64,000 nt of DNA from Amycolatopsis xylanica (GCF_900107045.1 NZ_FNON01000002.1:248001-312000), one strand, 5' to 3'. Shown: positions 17,361 to 25,744, numbered from the stretch's first letter. Notes: a model not told the origin generated them from the sequence alone. Made by a program: numbers and translations.

Positions 17361-18065
17361 TCAAGACCACGTCGGCCTGATCTGCTCGACGCCGAGTTTG
17401 CGATAAATGGCCTTCATATGGCCGTCGACCGCGCCGCTGGTGGTGCCCATGCGTTCCGCGATGGCGTCCAGGCTCAATCCGGCGGCGGCGTGTTCGGCGA
17501 TTTCACATTCCAGCGGGCTCAGCCCGGCACTTCTCCCGGCCACGAGCAGCTCCCCGATCAGCGTCAGGTTTCCCTGCGCGGTGCGATACAACTGGCGGAG
17601 GGTGGCGACGCCCACGTTGTAGTCGAAGACGGCGGTGACCAGCCTGCGTACCTCGGCGAGCGTGAGCGGCCGCACCTCGGCCCGCTCGACGAGGTCGTCC
17701 GCCCACAGCGCGGGAACCGGTACCAGACCGCCCGGTTCAGTACGCACCGTCGCGAGGACGAAAGCCTTGTGGTCACTGTGGATGAGTTGGAGCAAGGCCT
17801 CGACGGAGGCTGCGTCCAGCAGATGCGCGTCGTCCGCGATCACCACGAGTTTGTCACCTCTGGTGCGGGCGGTGAGCTCGCCGGCGTCGGCGACCGAGGT
17901 GAATTTGCGGCATTCGAACCCGCGCACCGCCTCGGTGACCAACCTGGTCTTGCCGACTCCGCGCGGTCCGGAAAGGACCAGACCACCGGAATTTCCCTCG
18001 CTGATAAGCGTCTTGATGCGGCGAACCTCATCAAGACGTCCAGTAAAGGGCCAGGCCGACGACAC
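17361..18065 (-). CDS. Compact ATPase-LuxR (LAL-like) transcriptional regulator
   Basis: 234 residues when started at the GTG at 18065, which lies 6 nt after a perfect TATAAT; a longer frame to 18122 is possible. It has a Walker A motif GPRGVGKT (33-40), a Walker B-like VVIADDAH and a C-terminal LuxR helix-turn-helix (LSPLECEIAEHAAAGLS then TTSGAVDGHMKAIYRKLGV). LAL regulators normally exceed 800 residues with a long sensor region; here only the ATPase core and DNA-binding domain remain. It probably controls the hydratase pair downstream or the divergent VOC gene. Confidence 0.8.
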   Translation of the reverse strand: MSSAWPFTGRLDEVRRIKTLISEGNSGGLVLSGPRGVGKTRLVTEAVRGFECRKFTSVADAGELTARTRGDKLVVIADDAHLLDAASVEALLQLIHSDHKAFVLATVRTEPGGLVPVPALWADDLVERAEVRPLTLAEVRRLVTAVFDYNVGVATLRQLYRTAQGNLTLIGELLVAGRSAGLSPLECEIAEHAAAGLSLDAIAERMGTTSGAVDGHMKAIYRKLGVEQIRPTWS

Positions 18066-18071
18066 ACCGTG

Positions 18072-18077
18072 ATTATA
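18072..18077 (-). promoter_or_regulatory. TATAAT -10 element of the LuxR-type gene
   Basis: A perfect consensus -10 (minus strand) 6 nt upstream of the GTG at 18065 places the transcription start at or next to the start codon, implying a leaderless mRNA. No good -35 hexamer is seen. Confidence 0.55.
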
Positions 18078-18189
18078 CGACCGCACTAGGGCCCGGCACG
18101 AGGGTCGAAAGAAGGCGTTCATAGTGCGTAGTGGTGAACGTCTTGTTGAGCTGAGTAGTCGCGATGGACCATCCAGTGGACCCGATCCG

Positions 18190-18234
18190 CTCGCGCGGAA
18201 ACATCTTGCGCGCGAGATACTTTGCGAGTACCGT
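18190..18234 (+). promoter_or_regulatory. Promoter and inverted repeat upstream of the VOC gene
   Basis: TTGCGC (18206-18211), 17 bp, TACCGT (18229-18234), then 7 nt to the ATG at 18242. The inverted repeat CTCGCGCG (18190-18197) with CGCGCGAG (18209-18216) covers the -35, a fitting operator position. Confidence 0.45.
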
Positions 18235-18241
18235 TCTTTTC

Positions 18242-18745
18242 ATGACCCTGAACGAAGCCACAGTCACCCAGCTCAGCGAGGCGCGCGAGGGCATCCGGCA
18301 GCGGCATCTCAAGCCGTCGGGTGAGCGTCCACCCACTCCCGGGCGCGGGATCCACCACACGGCGCTGATCTCCAGCGATGTCGAGCGGACGATCGAGTTC
18401 TATCAAGGACTGCTCGGATTCCCGCTCACGGAGCTTTTCGAGAATCGCGACTACCCGGGCTCGAGTCATTTCTTCTTCGATGTGGGAAATGGGAACGCGG
18501 TCGCATTTTTCGATCTGCCAGGTCTTGATCTCGGCCCTTATGCCGAGGTTCTAGGCGGATTGCACCATTTGGCTCTCTCCGTCTATCCCGAGCGCTGGGC
18601 CGAGCTGAAGGACAAGCTCACCGAGGCGGGCGTCGACTACCAGCTGGAGAGCGACTCGTCGATCTACTTCGCCGATCCGGACGGCGTCCGCGTCGAGCTC
18701 ATCTCCGACCCGCTGGGTGAGATGTACGGAGAGAAGATCGGCTGA
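18242..18745 (+). CDS. VOC (glyoxalase/extradiol dioxygenase fold) protein
   Basis: 167 residues from the ATG at 18242. Two beta-alpha-beta-beta-beta modules carry the expected metal ligands: His in GIHHTALISSDVERTIEFYQ, His in GLHHLALSV and Glu in GVRVELISD. The N-terminal 40 residues are an extra charged helix. The fold serves glyoxalases, fosfomycin/bleomycin resistance proteins and extradiol dioxygenases. Being divergent from a regulator-hydratase-decarboxylase set, a small ring-cleaving dioxygenase is attractive but unproven. The start is likely leaderless. Confidence 0.75.
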   Translation: MTLNEATVTQLSEAREGIRQRHLKPSGERPPTPGRGIHHTALISSDVERTIEFYQGLLGFPLTELFENRDYPGSSHFFFDVGNGNAVAFFDLPGLDLGPYAEVLGGLHHLALSVYPERWAELKDKLTEAGVDYQLESDSSIYFADPDGVRVELISDPLGEMYGEKIG

Positions 18746-18801
18746 ACACTCCCGCTGCGCGGCCTCCTCGCCTAGCCTGTCGGCCAACAGTGAGGAGACC
18801 C

Positions 18802-19368
18802 ATGTCGGATTGGTCGCGATCCCGGACGAAGGCCAGGCTCGATCACCGTGAGCGCTTGGACGAACTCACCGCGCGAGCCCGCTACGAAGTGCGGCTCCAC
18901 CTCAACGAACCGGCCGCCAACACCGCGTACGACGACCTGGCGGCGATCTTCTCCGGCGGCCACGCCGAATGCGTGTCGCTGCTCGCGCACCGGCGTCTGC
19001 TACCGCTCTGGGAACGCTTGCTGCTGAACCGGTACGCGAAGCGCCTGTACGGCAAGGTCACCGTCGGCAGCGTTCGCGACGTCCCGGCTGGCGAGGAGCC
19101 GTGGCGGGTCTTCGCCAGCGAGATCACTTCGCTACGGCCGGATTCCGGCGACACCGGCGCGAAGTACGACATGCAGGGTCGCGGGCTGTTGACGGTGTTC
19201 CGGATCGCCGTCGGCGAGCCTGGCGCGGTGTGGCCGGACCGCCAGGAGGTCGCGACGACCTCGGCGCGCAACATCCTCACCTGCTCGGCGGCTTTCCTGC
19301 GTCGTAAGCCTTGGCATGTGATCTGGCCCGTGTACCGGGTACGCGGGCTGCGCCTGTGGAAGCTTTGA
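18802..19368 (+). CDS. Hypothetical protein
   Basis: 188 residues from the ATG at 18802, preceded by GGAG. I do not recognise the family. The N-terminus is charged and helical (SRSRTKARLDHRERLDELTA), the middle is mixed and the C-terminus is basic and aromatic (RRKPWHVIWPVYRVRGLRLW). There is no signal peptide, and the tail is not hydrophobic enough for a clear membrane segment. It stands between the VOC gene and a CoA-binding protein gene, both on the same strand but separated by 56 and 24 nt, so cotranscription is possible. Confidence 0.6.
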   Translation: MSDWSRSRTKARLDHRERLDELTARARYEVRLHLNEPAANTAYDDLAAIFSGGHAECVSLLAHRRLLPLWERLLLNRYAKRLYGKVTVGSVRDVPAGEEPWRVFASEITSLRPDSGDTGAKYDMQGRGLLTVFRIAVGEPGAVWPDRQEVATTSARNILTCSAAFLRRKPWHVIWPVYRVRGLRLWKL

Positions 19369-19392
19369 GAGGCTCCTAGCGTTTAACAAGAC

Positions 19393-19797
19393 ATGGACCT
19401 CGCTGAGCAGGCATTGACCGACGCGAAGACGATCGCCGTCGTGGGACTGAGCCGCAATCCCGGCAAGGCGTCACACGGGGTGGCCATGCAGTTGCAGAAA
19501 GCCGGTTTCCGCATCATCCCGGTCAACCCGGACGCCGACGAACTGCTGGGCGAGAAGGTCTATCGCTCGCTCACGGACATCCCGGAGCCGGTCGACCTGG
19601 TCGATGTCTTCCGCCCGGCCGAGTTCACGCCAGAGATCGCCAGGCAGGCCGTCGCGATCGGCGCGAAAACCCTGTGGCTGCAACAAGACATCGTCTCGGC
19701 CGAGGCACGCGAGATCGCCGAGTCCGCCGGTTTGACGTACATCGAGGACCGCTGCACAGCGGTCGTGCGCACGCTGGCCCGCATCACCAAGCCGTGA
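19393..19797 (+). CDS. CoA-binding domain protein (YccU-like)
   Basis: 134 residues forming a single Rossmann-type CoA-binding domain: TIAVVGLSRNPGKASHGVA near residues 13-31, IIPVNPDADELLGEKVYRSL, DLVDVFRPAEFTPEIARQAV and the late motif EDRCTAV. This is the small stand-alone group found in most bacteria and related to the N-terminus of succinyl-CoA synthetase alpha. The function is unassigned; a role in CoA or redox homeostasis is only a guess. A hairpin terminator begins 4 nt after the stop. Confidence 0.85.
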   Translation: MDLAEQALTDAKTIAVVGLSRNPGKASHGVAMQLQKAGFRIIPVNPDADELLGEKVYRSLTDIPEPVDLVDVFRPAEFTPEIARQAVAIGAKTLWLQQDIVSAEAREIAESAGLTYIEDRCTAVVRTLARITKP

Positions 19798-19800
19798 CCG

Positions 19801-19844
19801 AGCGGGCTTTGTCCCGGTTCTCTCTTCCCAGGACAAAGCCCGCT
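19801..19844. terminator. Hairpin terminator between convergent genes
   Basis: A 14-bp stem (19801-19814 with 19831-19844; AGCGGGCTTTGTCC and complement) with a 16-nt loop follows the CoA-binding gene and faces the phospholipase-like gene. Confidence 0.75.
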
Positions 19845-19858
19845 TGATCACGGACTGG

Positions 19859-21253
19859 TCAAAGCCGCTGCGGGCCGGTTGGGACGGTCGGAGCGGGGTT
19901 GTCTCGCACCTGCGCCTGGGCGGCACGGTGCTTGGCGACCGTCGACGCGTAGCCGAGATCGTCGCGGCGCGGGAACGGCGATGGCGGCCGGTTGAACCGG
20001 AACGCCGCCGTCAGGTCACCGACGGCGGACCGGCGCCACGCGCTGATGTGCGGCTCGGGGACGCCGAAACGCTGCTCGAGCAAGCGGATCAGTGACGAGT
20101 GGTCGAACGTGTTCGAGCAGACGTAACCGCCCGCCGTCCACGGCGAGACCACGATCGCCGGCACCCGGAACCCGAGGCCGATCGGCACCCCGCCGACGAA
20201 CTCGTCCGGTGTCCCGGCCGGCGGTGTCGGCGGCAGGACGTGGTCGAAGTACCCGTCGTTCTCGTCGTACGTCAGGATGAACGCCGTCTTCGCCCAGACA
20301 TCCGGGTTCGACGCGATCGCGTCGATCTTCGACGCGATGTACTGCGCACCCGCCGCAGGCATCCAGTTCGGATGCTCGGTCTGCGCGGACGGCGCCACCA
20401 GCCATGAGACCGCGGGCAGGTTGTCGGTGCGCGCGTCGTGCTCGAACCAGCCCGCCGACTTCTTCACCATCGCGTTCCGGTAGAGCGGCGACGACTTGGG
20501 CGCGTCGGCGAACTGCCGGAACCACGCCAGCGAGTTGTCGTCGTAGTTGTCCTCTTCCTGGTAGATCCGCCAGCTGATCCCGGCGTCGGTGAGCCGCTCG
20601 GGGTAGGTCTTCCACGTCAGCACCGGATTGTCCGAAGACATGTAGTTCGTGTTGGCAGGGCCGCCCGCGGTGCCGTGCGGGTCGATCCAGCCGGTCCACA
20701 TGTACAGCCGGTTCGGGTTCGTCGGCCCGAGCACCGAGCAGTGGTAGTTGTCGCAGACGGTGAACGCCTCGGCCAGCGCGAAGTGGAACGGGATGTCCTC
20801 GCGGTCGTAGTACGCCATGGTCTTGGCGCCCTTGGCCGGGATCCAGTTGTCCATCTTCCCGTTGTTCCACGCGGCGTGCTGATCCGACCAGTTGTGCGGC
20901 AGGCCGGGCGTGGCCTGCGCGCTGGTCTTGCCGGTGTTGTACCGGAACGGCAGCAGGTAGCCGTCCGGATGGCCCGAATACGGCTGCTGGAACACCGAGT
21001 AGCCGTTCGGCAGCTTCATCGCGGCCGGGTCGGCGAAGCCGCGCACGCCGGCGAGCTTGCCGAAGTAGTGGTCGAAGCTGCGGTTCTCCTGCATCAGGAT
21101 GACGAAGTGCTTGATGTCCTGCAGCCGCCCTGGCCGCACCGAGGACGTGTCGGCCAACGCCTTGCGAACGTTGGGCGGCAGCACCACGGAGCCCAGCGCG
21201 GCAGCGGCGGCGGCGCCGAGTACCCGGCGGCGGGTGAGTTCCGGTTCGGTCAC
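19859..21253 (-). CDS. Tat-exported phospholipase C / acid phosphatase-like phosphoesterase
   Basis: 464 residues from the GTG at 21253, which overlaps the stop of the NHL-repeat gene (GTGA). A twin-arginine leader (LTRRRVLGAAAAAALG) is followed by the family motif MQENRSFDHYFG (54-65), then HCSVLGPTNPNRLYMWTG, LTYDENDGYFDHV and FDHSSLIRLLEQRFG. These are hallmarks of the bacterial phosphoesterase family (Pfam PF04185) that includes PlcN/PlcH and acid phosphatase A. It would act outside the membrane on phospholipids or phosphate esters. It lacks the long C-terminal repeats of haemolytic PlcH. Confidence 0.9.
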   Translation of the reverse strand: MTEPELTRRRVLGAAAAAALGSVVLPPNVRKALADTSSVRPGRLQDIKHFVILMQENRSFDHYFGKLAGVRGFADPAAMKLPNGYSVFQQPYSGHPDGYLLPFRYNTGKTSAQATPGLPHNWSDQHAAWNNGKMDNWIPAKGAKTMAYYDREDIPFHFALAEAFTVCDNYHCSVLGPTNPNRLYMWTGWIDPHGTAGGPANTNYMSSDNPVLTWKTYPERLTDAGISWRIYQEEDNYDDNSLAWFRQFADAPKSSPLYRNAMVKKSAGWFEHDARTDNLPAVSWLVAPSAQTEHPNWMPAAGAQYIASKIDAIASNPDVWAKTAFILTYDENDGYFDHVLPPTPPAGTPDEFVGGVPIGLGFRVPAIVVSPWTAGGYVCSNTFDHSSLIRLLEQRFGVPEPHISAWRRSAVGDLTAAFRFNRPPSPFPRRDDLGYASTVAKHRAAQAQVRDNPAPTVPTGPQRL

Positions 21254-22413
21254 TTGACGACTCCAAAGTGGACGATCCGGCTGTTCCCGGTATCGGCGAC
21301 GAAGATCCGGCCCTGCGCGTCGACCGCGATGCCCTGCGGGAAGCGCAGCGCGCCCTGACCGTCCACACCGAACTCGGCGCGGAACGGCCCGGCGGTGCGG
21401 AACTGGGAAACCCAGCCGAAATCGGGCTGCGTGACGAACGCGTTGCCACCGGCGTCGATCGCGACACCGGCCGGATTGGACAGTCCGCCGAACTCGCTGC
21501 TCTGGCCGTAGCCGAGCGAGCCGGTCACCTTGCCGTCCCGCGAGTAGCGCACGACCGCGACGTCGCCGTTGGCGAGCCTGCCGTTCTGGGTGACCCAGAT
21601 GTCGCCCGCCGCGTCGACCGTGATGCCCTGCGGCGAGCTCATCTTCTCCGTGATCGGCGCGAGCTGCGCCCCGGTCTGCCCGTTGAACCGCGCGACCCGC
21701 TGGTGCCCGGTGTCGGACACGTACACCGTGCCCTGCGCGTCGACCGCCACCCCGCGCGGGTTCTCCAGCACCCCTGCGCCGAATTCGCGGACGAAACCGC
21801 CCCACCACGAGTACTCGGCGACCCGGTTGTTCCCGGTGTCCGCCACGAAGACGTTGCCGGCACTGTCGACCGCGACCGCTTCGGGCGCCTTGAGCCGCCC
21901 GGCGAGCACGCGGACGAGCTTGCCGTCGCGGTTGAAACCCTGCACGCGGTCGTTCCCGGTGTCGGCCACCCACACCTGGCCGATCCGGTCGACCGCGAGC
22001 CCGGCAGGCCGCGAGAACTGGCCGGGGCCGCCACCGGCACGGCCGAACGCCGACCGGAACACCGGCGGATCGGTCCGCGGCGTCGGGCGCACGGTGAACT
22101 TCACCGGATCCGCGAGCCAGGTGTAGCCGTCGTTCAAAAGATAAAATGCCGAATAGTCACCAGCCGCGAGCGAACCACTGCTGAAAGTGACCGTCCCGGA
22201 CGCCAAGGTGACATACTGCCAAAGGATCGAAGGTCCTACGTATTTCTGTTCAACCGGACCATTTCCGGGATCGCCATAGATGCCGACCCAGTTCTTCGGA
22301 GTCACGGTTTCGCTCGGCGTCGAGTAGGTGAAAGTGATCGACTCTCCCTGCTCGACGGACGCGGCACTGCCGCGCAAGGTGCCACTTGTCGCCACGCCGC
22401 CCAGGATCACCAT
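21250..22413 (-). CDS. NHL-repeat beta-propeller protein
   Basis: About 387 residues if started at the ATG at 22413; the start is uncertain because no ribosome binding site or clear signal peptide is visible. Residues about 10-125 form a beta-sandwich with the pattern GESITFTYSTP, KNWVGIYGD and AGDYSAFYLLNDGYTWL. The rest is a six-bladed NHL propeller with repeated VAVDSAGNVFVADTGNNRV-type blades. NHL propellers bind proteins, lipids or polysaccharides. The 4-nt overlap with the phosphoesterase gene suggests the two act together, perhaps as a targeting subunit. If exported, it may rely on the partner's Tat signal or an unrecognised upstream start. Confidence 0.75.
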   Translation of the reverse strand: MVILGGVATSGTLRGSAASVEQGESITFTYSTPSETVTPKNWVGIYGDPGNGPVEQKYVGPSILWQYVTLASGTVTFSSGSLAAGDYSAFYLLNDGYTWLADPVKFTVRPTPRTDPPVFRSAFGRAGGGPGQFSRPAGLAVDRIGQVWVADTGNDRVQGFNRDGKLVRVLAGRLKAPEAVAVDSAGNVFVADTGNNRVAEYSWWGGFVREFGAGVLENPRGVAVDAQGTVYVSDTGHQRVARFNGQTGAQLAPITEKMSSPQGITVDAAGDIWVTQNGRLANGDVAVVRYSRDGKVTGSLGYGQSSEFGGLSNPAGVAIDAGGNAFVTQPDFGWVSQFRTAGPFRAEFGVDGQGALRFPQGIAVDAQGRIFVADTGNSRIVHFGVVK

Positions 22414-22731
22414 GCTGATTCGATCAAGTCCAGCGACGGAAGTCGGTCGATGACCGAGTTCAGGAACTGTTCCACGGCCGGTAACTGACGGCCCGCCAAA
22501 AGGCCTCCCCCACACGGCCCAGCGGTTGTAACGCTGAGAACACGGCACCACAAGATCACGTCGAGAATTGGTCAGAGGTTCAACCATTCAGACCAGGACC
22601 ACTCGCACCCGGCGGTCCATTCGGCCCGACATCTTCCCCCCAAAGGTCGGAGGTGTTACTTTTCAACCCCGCCTAGCGGAAATGGTTACCGCTGAACGGG
22701 ATTACAAAAAGAAAGGTGAGGTGTTAGATCG
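22414..22731. other. 318-bp divergent intergenic region, NHL gene / IclR gene
   Basis: No gene is supported here; a 60-codon plus-strand frame has no ribosome binding site or family look. The left part is unstructured. The right end holds the palindrome listed next and an A-rich stretch with AAAGGTGAGG, the IclR ribosome binding site. Confidence 0.5.
22675..22693. promoter_or_regulatory. IclR-type operator candidate
   Basis: A 19-bp imperfect palindrome, AGCGG at 22675-22679 and CCGCT at 22689-22693 with further inner matches, lies 38 nt before the IclR start codon. Size and symmetry fit IclR autoregulation. Confidence 0.4.
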
Positions 22732-23529
22732 ATGGAGGGCACGGTCCTGAACACCGAGCAACGCGGCCTGGAAACCAGCGGCACCCTCGAACGCGGCCTC
22801 GCCGTGCTCGAGCACGTCGGTCAATGCCAGGAGATTTCCACGAACGCGATAGCCAGGCAACTGGGCCTTTCGCGCAGCGCCGCGTACCGCATCGTCGGCA
22901 CGTTGAAGAATCTCGACTATCTCGAAGCCGATCACGTGACCGGCCGGATCCGGCTGGGCACGAAACTGGTCGAGCTCGGGGTCCGCGCCATGTCGGCCAC
23001 CGATCTGCACCGGTGCGCCCCGCGTTATCTGGCCGCGCTCGCCGAGCGCTCCGGCGAGACGACCTATCTCGCGGTGCCGGACAACGACGCGATGGTCTAC
23101 GTCGCGACCGAGCGCAGCGCCAACGCCGTCACGCTCGCCTGCCGCCTCGGCACGCGACGGCCCCAGCACGCGACCTCGCTCGGCAAGGCCTGGCTGGCCG
23201 CGCTGCCCGAGATGGACCGGGTCGACCGGGTCCGCCGGATGACGCTGGAAAGCCTGACCAGCAACACGATCGTCAACCACGCCCACCTGCTCGCCGAGCT
23301 GGCCACGACCAACCGGCGCGGCTGGGCGGTCGACGAGGTGGAGAACGAACCGGACGTCGGCTGCGTGGCAGCCGCGGTGCGCGACCACTCGGGGCAGCCG
23401 GTGGCCGCGATCAGTATCGCCGGGCCCGCGTCACGCGTGCTCCGGCGGATCGAAGAGCTCGGCGCGACTGTCGCCGCCGGCGCCGCCGAGCTCTCACGGC
23501 GATTGGGGCATGTCCCGGTCTCCGTGTAG
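22732..23529 (+). CDS. IclR family transcriptional regulator
   Basis: 265 residues. The winged helix at about 17-80 contains ISTNAIARQLGLSRSAAYRI and the ligand domain holds TTYLAVPDNDAMVYVA, PQHATSLGKAWLA and VAAISIAGPASR, as in IclR/KdgR regulators. The ATG at 22732 follows AAAGGTGAGG at somewhat long spacing. It lies 60 nt before a lactate permease gene on the same strand, so it probably regulates lactate (or a related hydroxy acid) uptake. Confidence 0.9.
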   Translation: MEGTVLNTEQRGLETSGTLERGLAVLEHVGQCQEISTNAIARQLGLSRSAAYRIVGTLKNLDYLEADHVTGRIRLGTKLVELGVRAMSATDLHRCAPRYLAALAERSGETTYLAVPDNDAMVYVATERSANAVTLACRLGTRRPQHATSLGKAWLAALPEMDRVDRVRRMTLESLTSNTIVNHAHLLAELATTNRRGWAVDEVENEPDVGCVAAAVRDHSGQPVAAISIAGPASRVLRRIEELGATVAAGAAELSRRLGHVPVSV

Positions 23530-23546
23530 CCGAACCAGCACAAAAA

Positions 23547-23566
23547 ACGACGGTAAAGGCCGTCGT
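23547..23566 (+). terminator. Short hairpin between iclR-type gene and lactate permease
   Basis: A 7-bp stem (ACGACGG with CCGTCGT) and 6-nt loop lie in the 60-nt gap. There is no T-run, so an attenuator or processing site is as likely as a terminator. Confidence 0.35.
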
Positions 23567-23589
23567 CCTGCGAGACAAAGGGGTTGATC

Positions 23590-25284
23590 GTGGGCTGGGT
23601 CCAGGATTATCAACCGGCGGGCGGACTGTGGATCTCCGCACTGCTGGCGGCGCTGCCGATCATCGTGCTGCTGGTGTCGCTCGGCGTGCTACGCCGGTCG
23701 GCGCACCTGTCGGCGGCATTGGCGTTGATCACCGCACTGGGCATGGCGTTGCTGCTGTACAAGATGCCGATCGGGCTCGCGTTCGATTCGGCGGCGATGG
23801 GCCTGGTGTTCGGCGTGTGGTCGGTCGCCTGGATCGCCTTCCACGCGGTCTATTTCCACAATGTGACCGTCGCGACCGGACGGTTCGACAGCATCAAGGC
23901 GGTGCTCGCCGGGTTCAGTGAGGACCGGCGGTTGCAGGCACTGCTGATCGCGTTCAGCTTCGGCGCGCTGCTCGAGGGCATCGCGGGCGGCGGCTCGCCG
24001 ATCGCGATCACCGCCGCGATGATGGCCGCACTCGGGTTCCCGCCGGTGAAGGCGGTCGTGCTGGCCTTGCTGGCGAACACCGCGCCGGTGGCGTTCGGCG
24101 GGCTCGGCAATCCGCTGATCGTGCTGGGCAGGCTGACCGCGCCGATCATCGGCAAGTCACCGGAGCGGGCGACCGAGCTGTACTCCGCGATGGTCGGCCG
24201 TCAGCTGCCGCTGCTGGCGTTGATCGTCCCGGCGTTCCTGGTCGTGGTGCTCGCCGGGTGGAAGCGGATGGTCGAGGTCTGGCCTGCCGTGCTCACCGCC
24301 GGGCTGGCGTTCGCCGCCATGCAGTTCGTGGCGTCGAACTTCATCAGCGCGAGCCTGGTCGACGTGCTCGCGGCGCTGGCCGCGATGGCGGCGCTGTGGA
24401 TCCTCACCCGGTTCTGGCAGCCCAAGACGGTCTGGCGGTTCGATGGCGAGGAGCCCGTGAAAGCGCATTCAGGACACAGCGTCGGAGCCGCCAAGGCCGA
24501 ACGCGGCGCCCTGTATGCCTGGATGCCGTACATCATCCTGATCCTGGCGATCTTCCTTTCCCGGATCGGCACCATCTTCAAGAACCTGCCCACGTGGCTG
24601 GATCTGTCGAAGCTGCTGCACAAGGCCGACTGGGTGTTCGCTTGGCCGGGATTGCACAACCAGGTGATCCAGCACGCGCCGATCACCCCGAAGAACACCC
24701 CGTACGCGGCGAAACTGACAGTGGACTTCCTGTTCTCGCCGGGCACGGTCGCGCTGACCGCGGCCATCATCGCGGGATTCGCGATGGGCGCCGGGCCGGG
24801 TCTTCTGGTGCGGACCTATCGCAAGACGCTGTTCCAGATGCGCTGGGCGCTGGCCACGATCTTCATGATCCTGGCGATCGCCTTCGTGATGAACTACTCG
24901 GGCGCGACGCAGACACTCGGCCTCGCGCTCGCCACGACCGGCGTGCTGTTCCCGCTGTTCTCGGCCTACATCGGCTGGCTCGGCGTGTTCCTCACCGGTT
25001 CGGACGCGTCGACGAACAGCCTGTTCGGGCCGATGCAGGTCATCTCGGCGCAGCAGCTGCACATCGACCCGGTGCTCGCCGGCGCCACCAACACCTCCGG
25101 TGGCGTGATGGGCAAGATGATCTCGCCGCAGAACCTCTCCATCGGCGCGACGGCCATCGGCCAGAGCGGCAAGGAAGGCTCATTGCTGCGGCAGACCTTC
25201 TTCTGGTCGATCGCGCTGACCGCGGTGGTCGGCGTGATCTCCCTGCTCCAGGCGACGATCCTGTCGTTCATGATCCCGAGTTAG
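23590..25284 (+). CDS. lctP: L-lactate permease
   Basis: 564 residues from the GTG at 23590 (AAGGGG 6 nt away); a TTG two codons upstream touches the ribosome binding site. Twelve to fourteen membrane segments are visible. Family motifs are FGALLEGIAGGGSPIAITAA, GGLGNPLIVLGRLT and, late in the protein, FLTGSDASTNSLFGPMQV and GATNTSGGVMGKMISPQN, all typical of LctP/LldP. It imports lactate (or glycolate) with protons. The IclR gene upstream is the likely local regulator. No lactate dehydrogenase gene lies in the window. Confidence 0.93.
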   Translation: MGWVQDYQPAGGLWISALLAALPIIVLLVSLGVLRRSAHLSAALALITALGMALLLYKMPIGLAFDSAAMGLVFGVWSVAWIAFHAVYFHNVTVATGRFDSIKAVLAGFSEDRRLQALLIAFSFGALLEGIAGGGSPIAITAAMMAALGFPPVKAVVLALLANTAPVAFGGLGNPLIVLGRLTAPIIGKSPERATELYSAMVGRQLPLLALIVPAFLVVVLAGWKRMVEVWPAVLTAGLAFAAMQFVASNFISASLVDVLAALAAMAALWILTRFWQPKTVWRFDGEEPVKAHSGHSVGAAKAERGALYAWMPYIILILAIFLSRIGTIFKNLPTWLDLSKLLHKADWVFAWPGLHNQVIQHAPITPKNTPYAAKLTVDFLFSPGTVALTAAIIAGFAMGAGPGLLVRTYRKTLFQMRWALATIFMILAIAFVMNYSGATQTLGLALATTGVLFPLFSAYIGWLGVFLTGSDASTNSLFGPMQVISAQQLHIDPVLAGATNTSGGVMGKMISPQNLSIGATAIGQSGKEGSLLRQTFFWSIALTAVVGVISLLQATILSFMIPS

Positions 25285-25319
25285 TGACCCGGCTCACAGC
25301 GTTGATCCGATGAGGATCT

Positions 25320-25365
25320 TCCTCCGTGTGTGTGGTGTCCGCCGCGAAACCACACACACGGAGGA
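25320..25365 (+). promoter_or_regulatory. 5' UTR hairpin that buries a ribosome binding site
   Basis: A perfect 17-bp stem (25320-25336 with 25349-25365) closes a 12-nt loop. Its 3' arm ends in GGAGGA, the ribosome binding site of the gene starting at 25374. The 5' arm is the complementary TCCTCC. In the mRNA the site would be fully paired, so translation should depend on opening of this stem. Confidence 0.75.
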
Positions 25366-25373
25366 GTTCCACC

Positions 25374-25718
25374 ATGAAGAAGTCTCTCGTCGCCATCGCC
25401 GCGGGCGTCGCGGCCACCGCGATCGTCCTCGGCGCGCAGGCGCAGGCTTTCGCGGCACCGAAAGGCAAGTCGTCCGGCAGCGTGATCCTGTTCGACGACA
25501 AGAACTTCAGCGAAAACGGCGCCGCGCAGGGACTCGCCGGAACGGGCTGCCAGAACGTCTTCCGCGACGACGTCGCCTCGTCCCTGTCGGCGAGCGGCAC
25601 CATCAAGATCTGGTCTGGCGCGAACTGCACCGGCCGCTCGGCCGTCGTTTCCGGTGACGTGCTCGATCTCGCGACCATCGGTTTCGACAACGAGATCTCT
25701 TCGGTCGCGTTCGGCTGA
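25374..25718 (+). CDS. Small secreted protein, beta/gamma-crystallin or I36-inhibitor-like
   Basis: 114 residues from the ATG at 25374 with GGAGGA upstream. A Sec signal peptide (MKKSLVAIAAGVAATAIVLG then AQAQAFA) leaves about 85 mature residues. The mature part (VILFDDKNFSENG, two cysteines in GTGCQNVF and GANCTG, then NEISSVAFG) resembles the Greek-key pattern of actinobacterial beta/gamma-crystallin-like and peptidase-inhibitor-I36 proteins. The two cysteines could form a disulfide. It could be an inhibitor or a calcium-binding exoprotein; activity is not deducible. The upstream hairpin suggests translational control. Confidence 0.75.
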   Translation: MKKSLVAIAAGVAATAIVLGAQAQAFAAPKGKSSGSVILFDDKNFSENGAAQGLAGTGCQNVFRDDVASSLSASGTIKIWSGANCTGRSAVVSGDVLDLATIGFDNEISSVAFG

Positions 25719-25744
25719 CGATCTCGCGGCGATTGATCATCGAT

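Noticed and set aside
18066-18122. N-terminal extension of the LuxR-type regulator to an ATG at 18122
   Set aside because: The extension would cover the perfect TATAAT element, and the GTG at 18065 starts the family-like sequence SSAWPFTGRLDEV.
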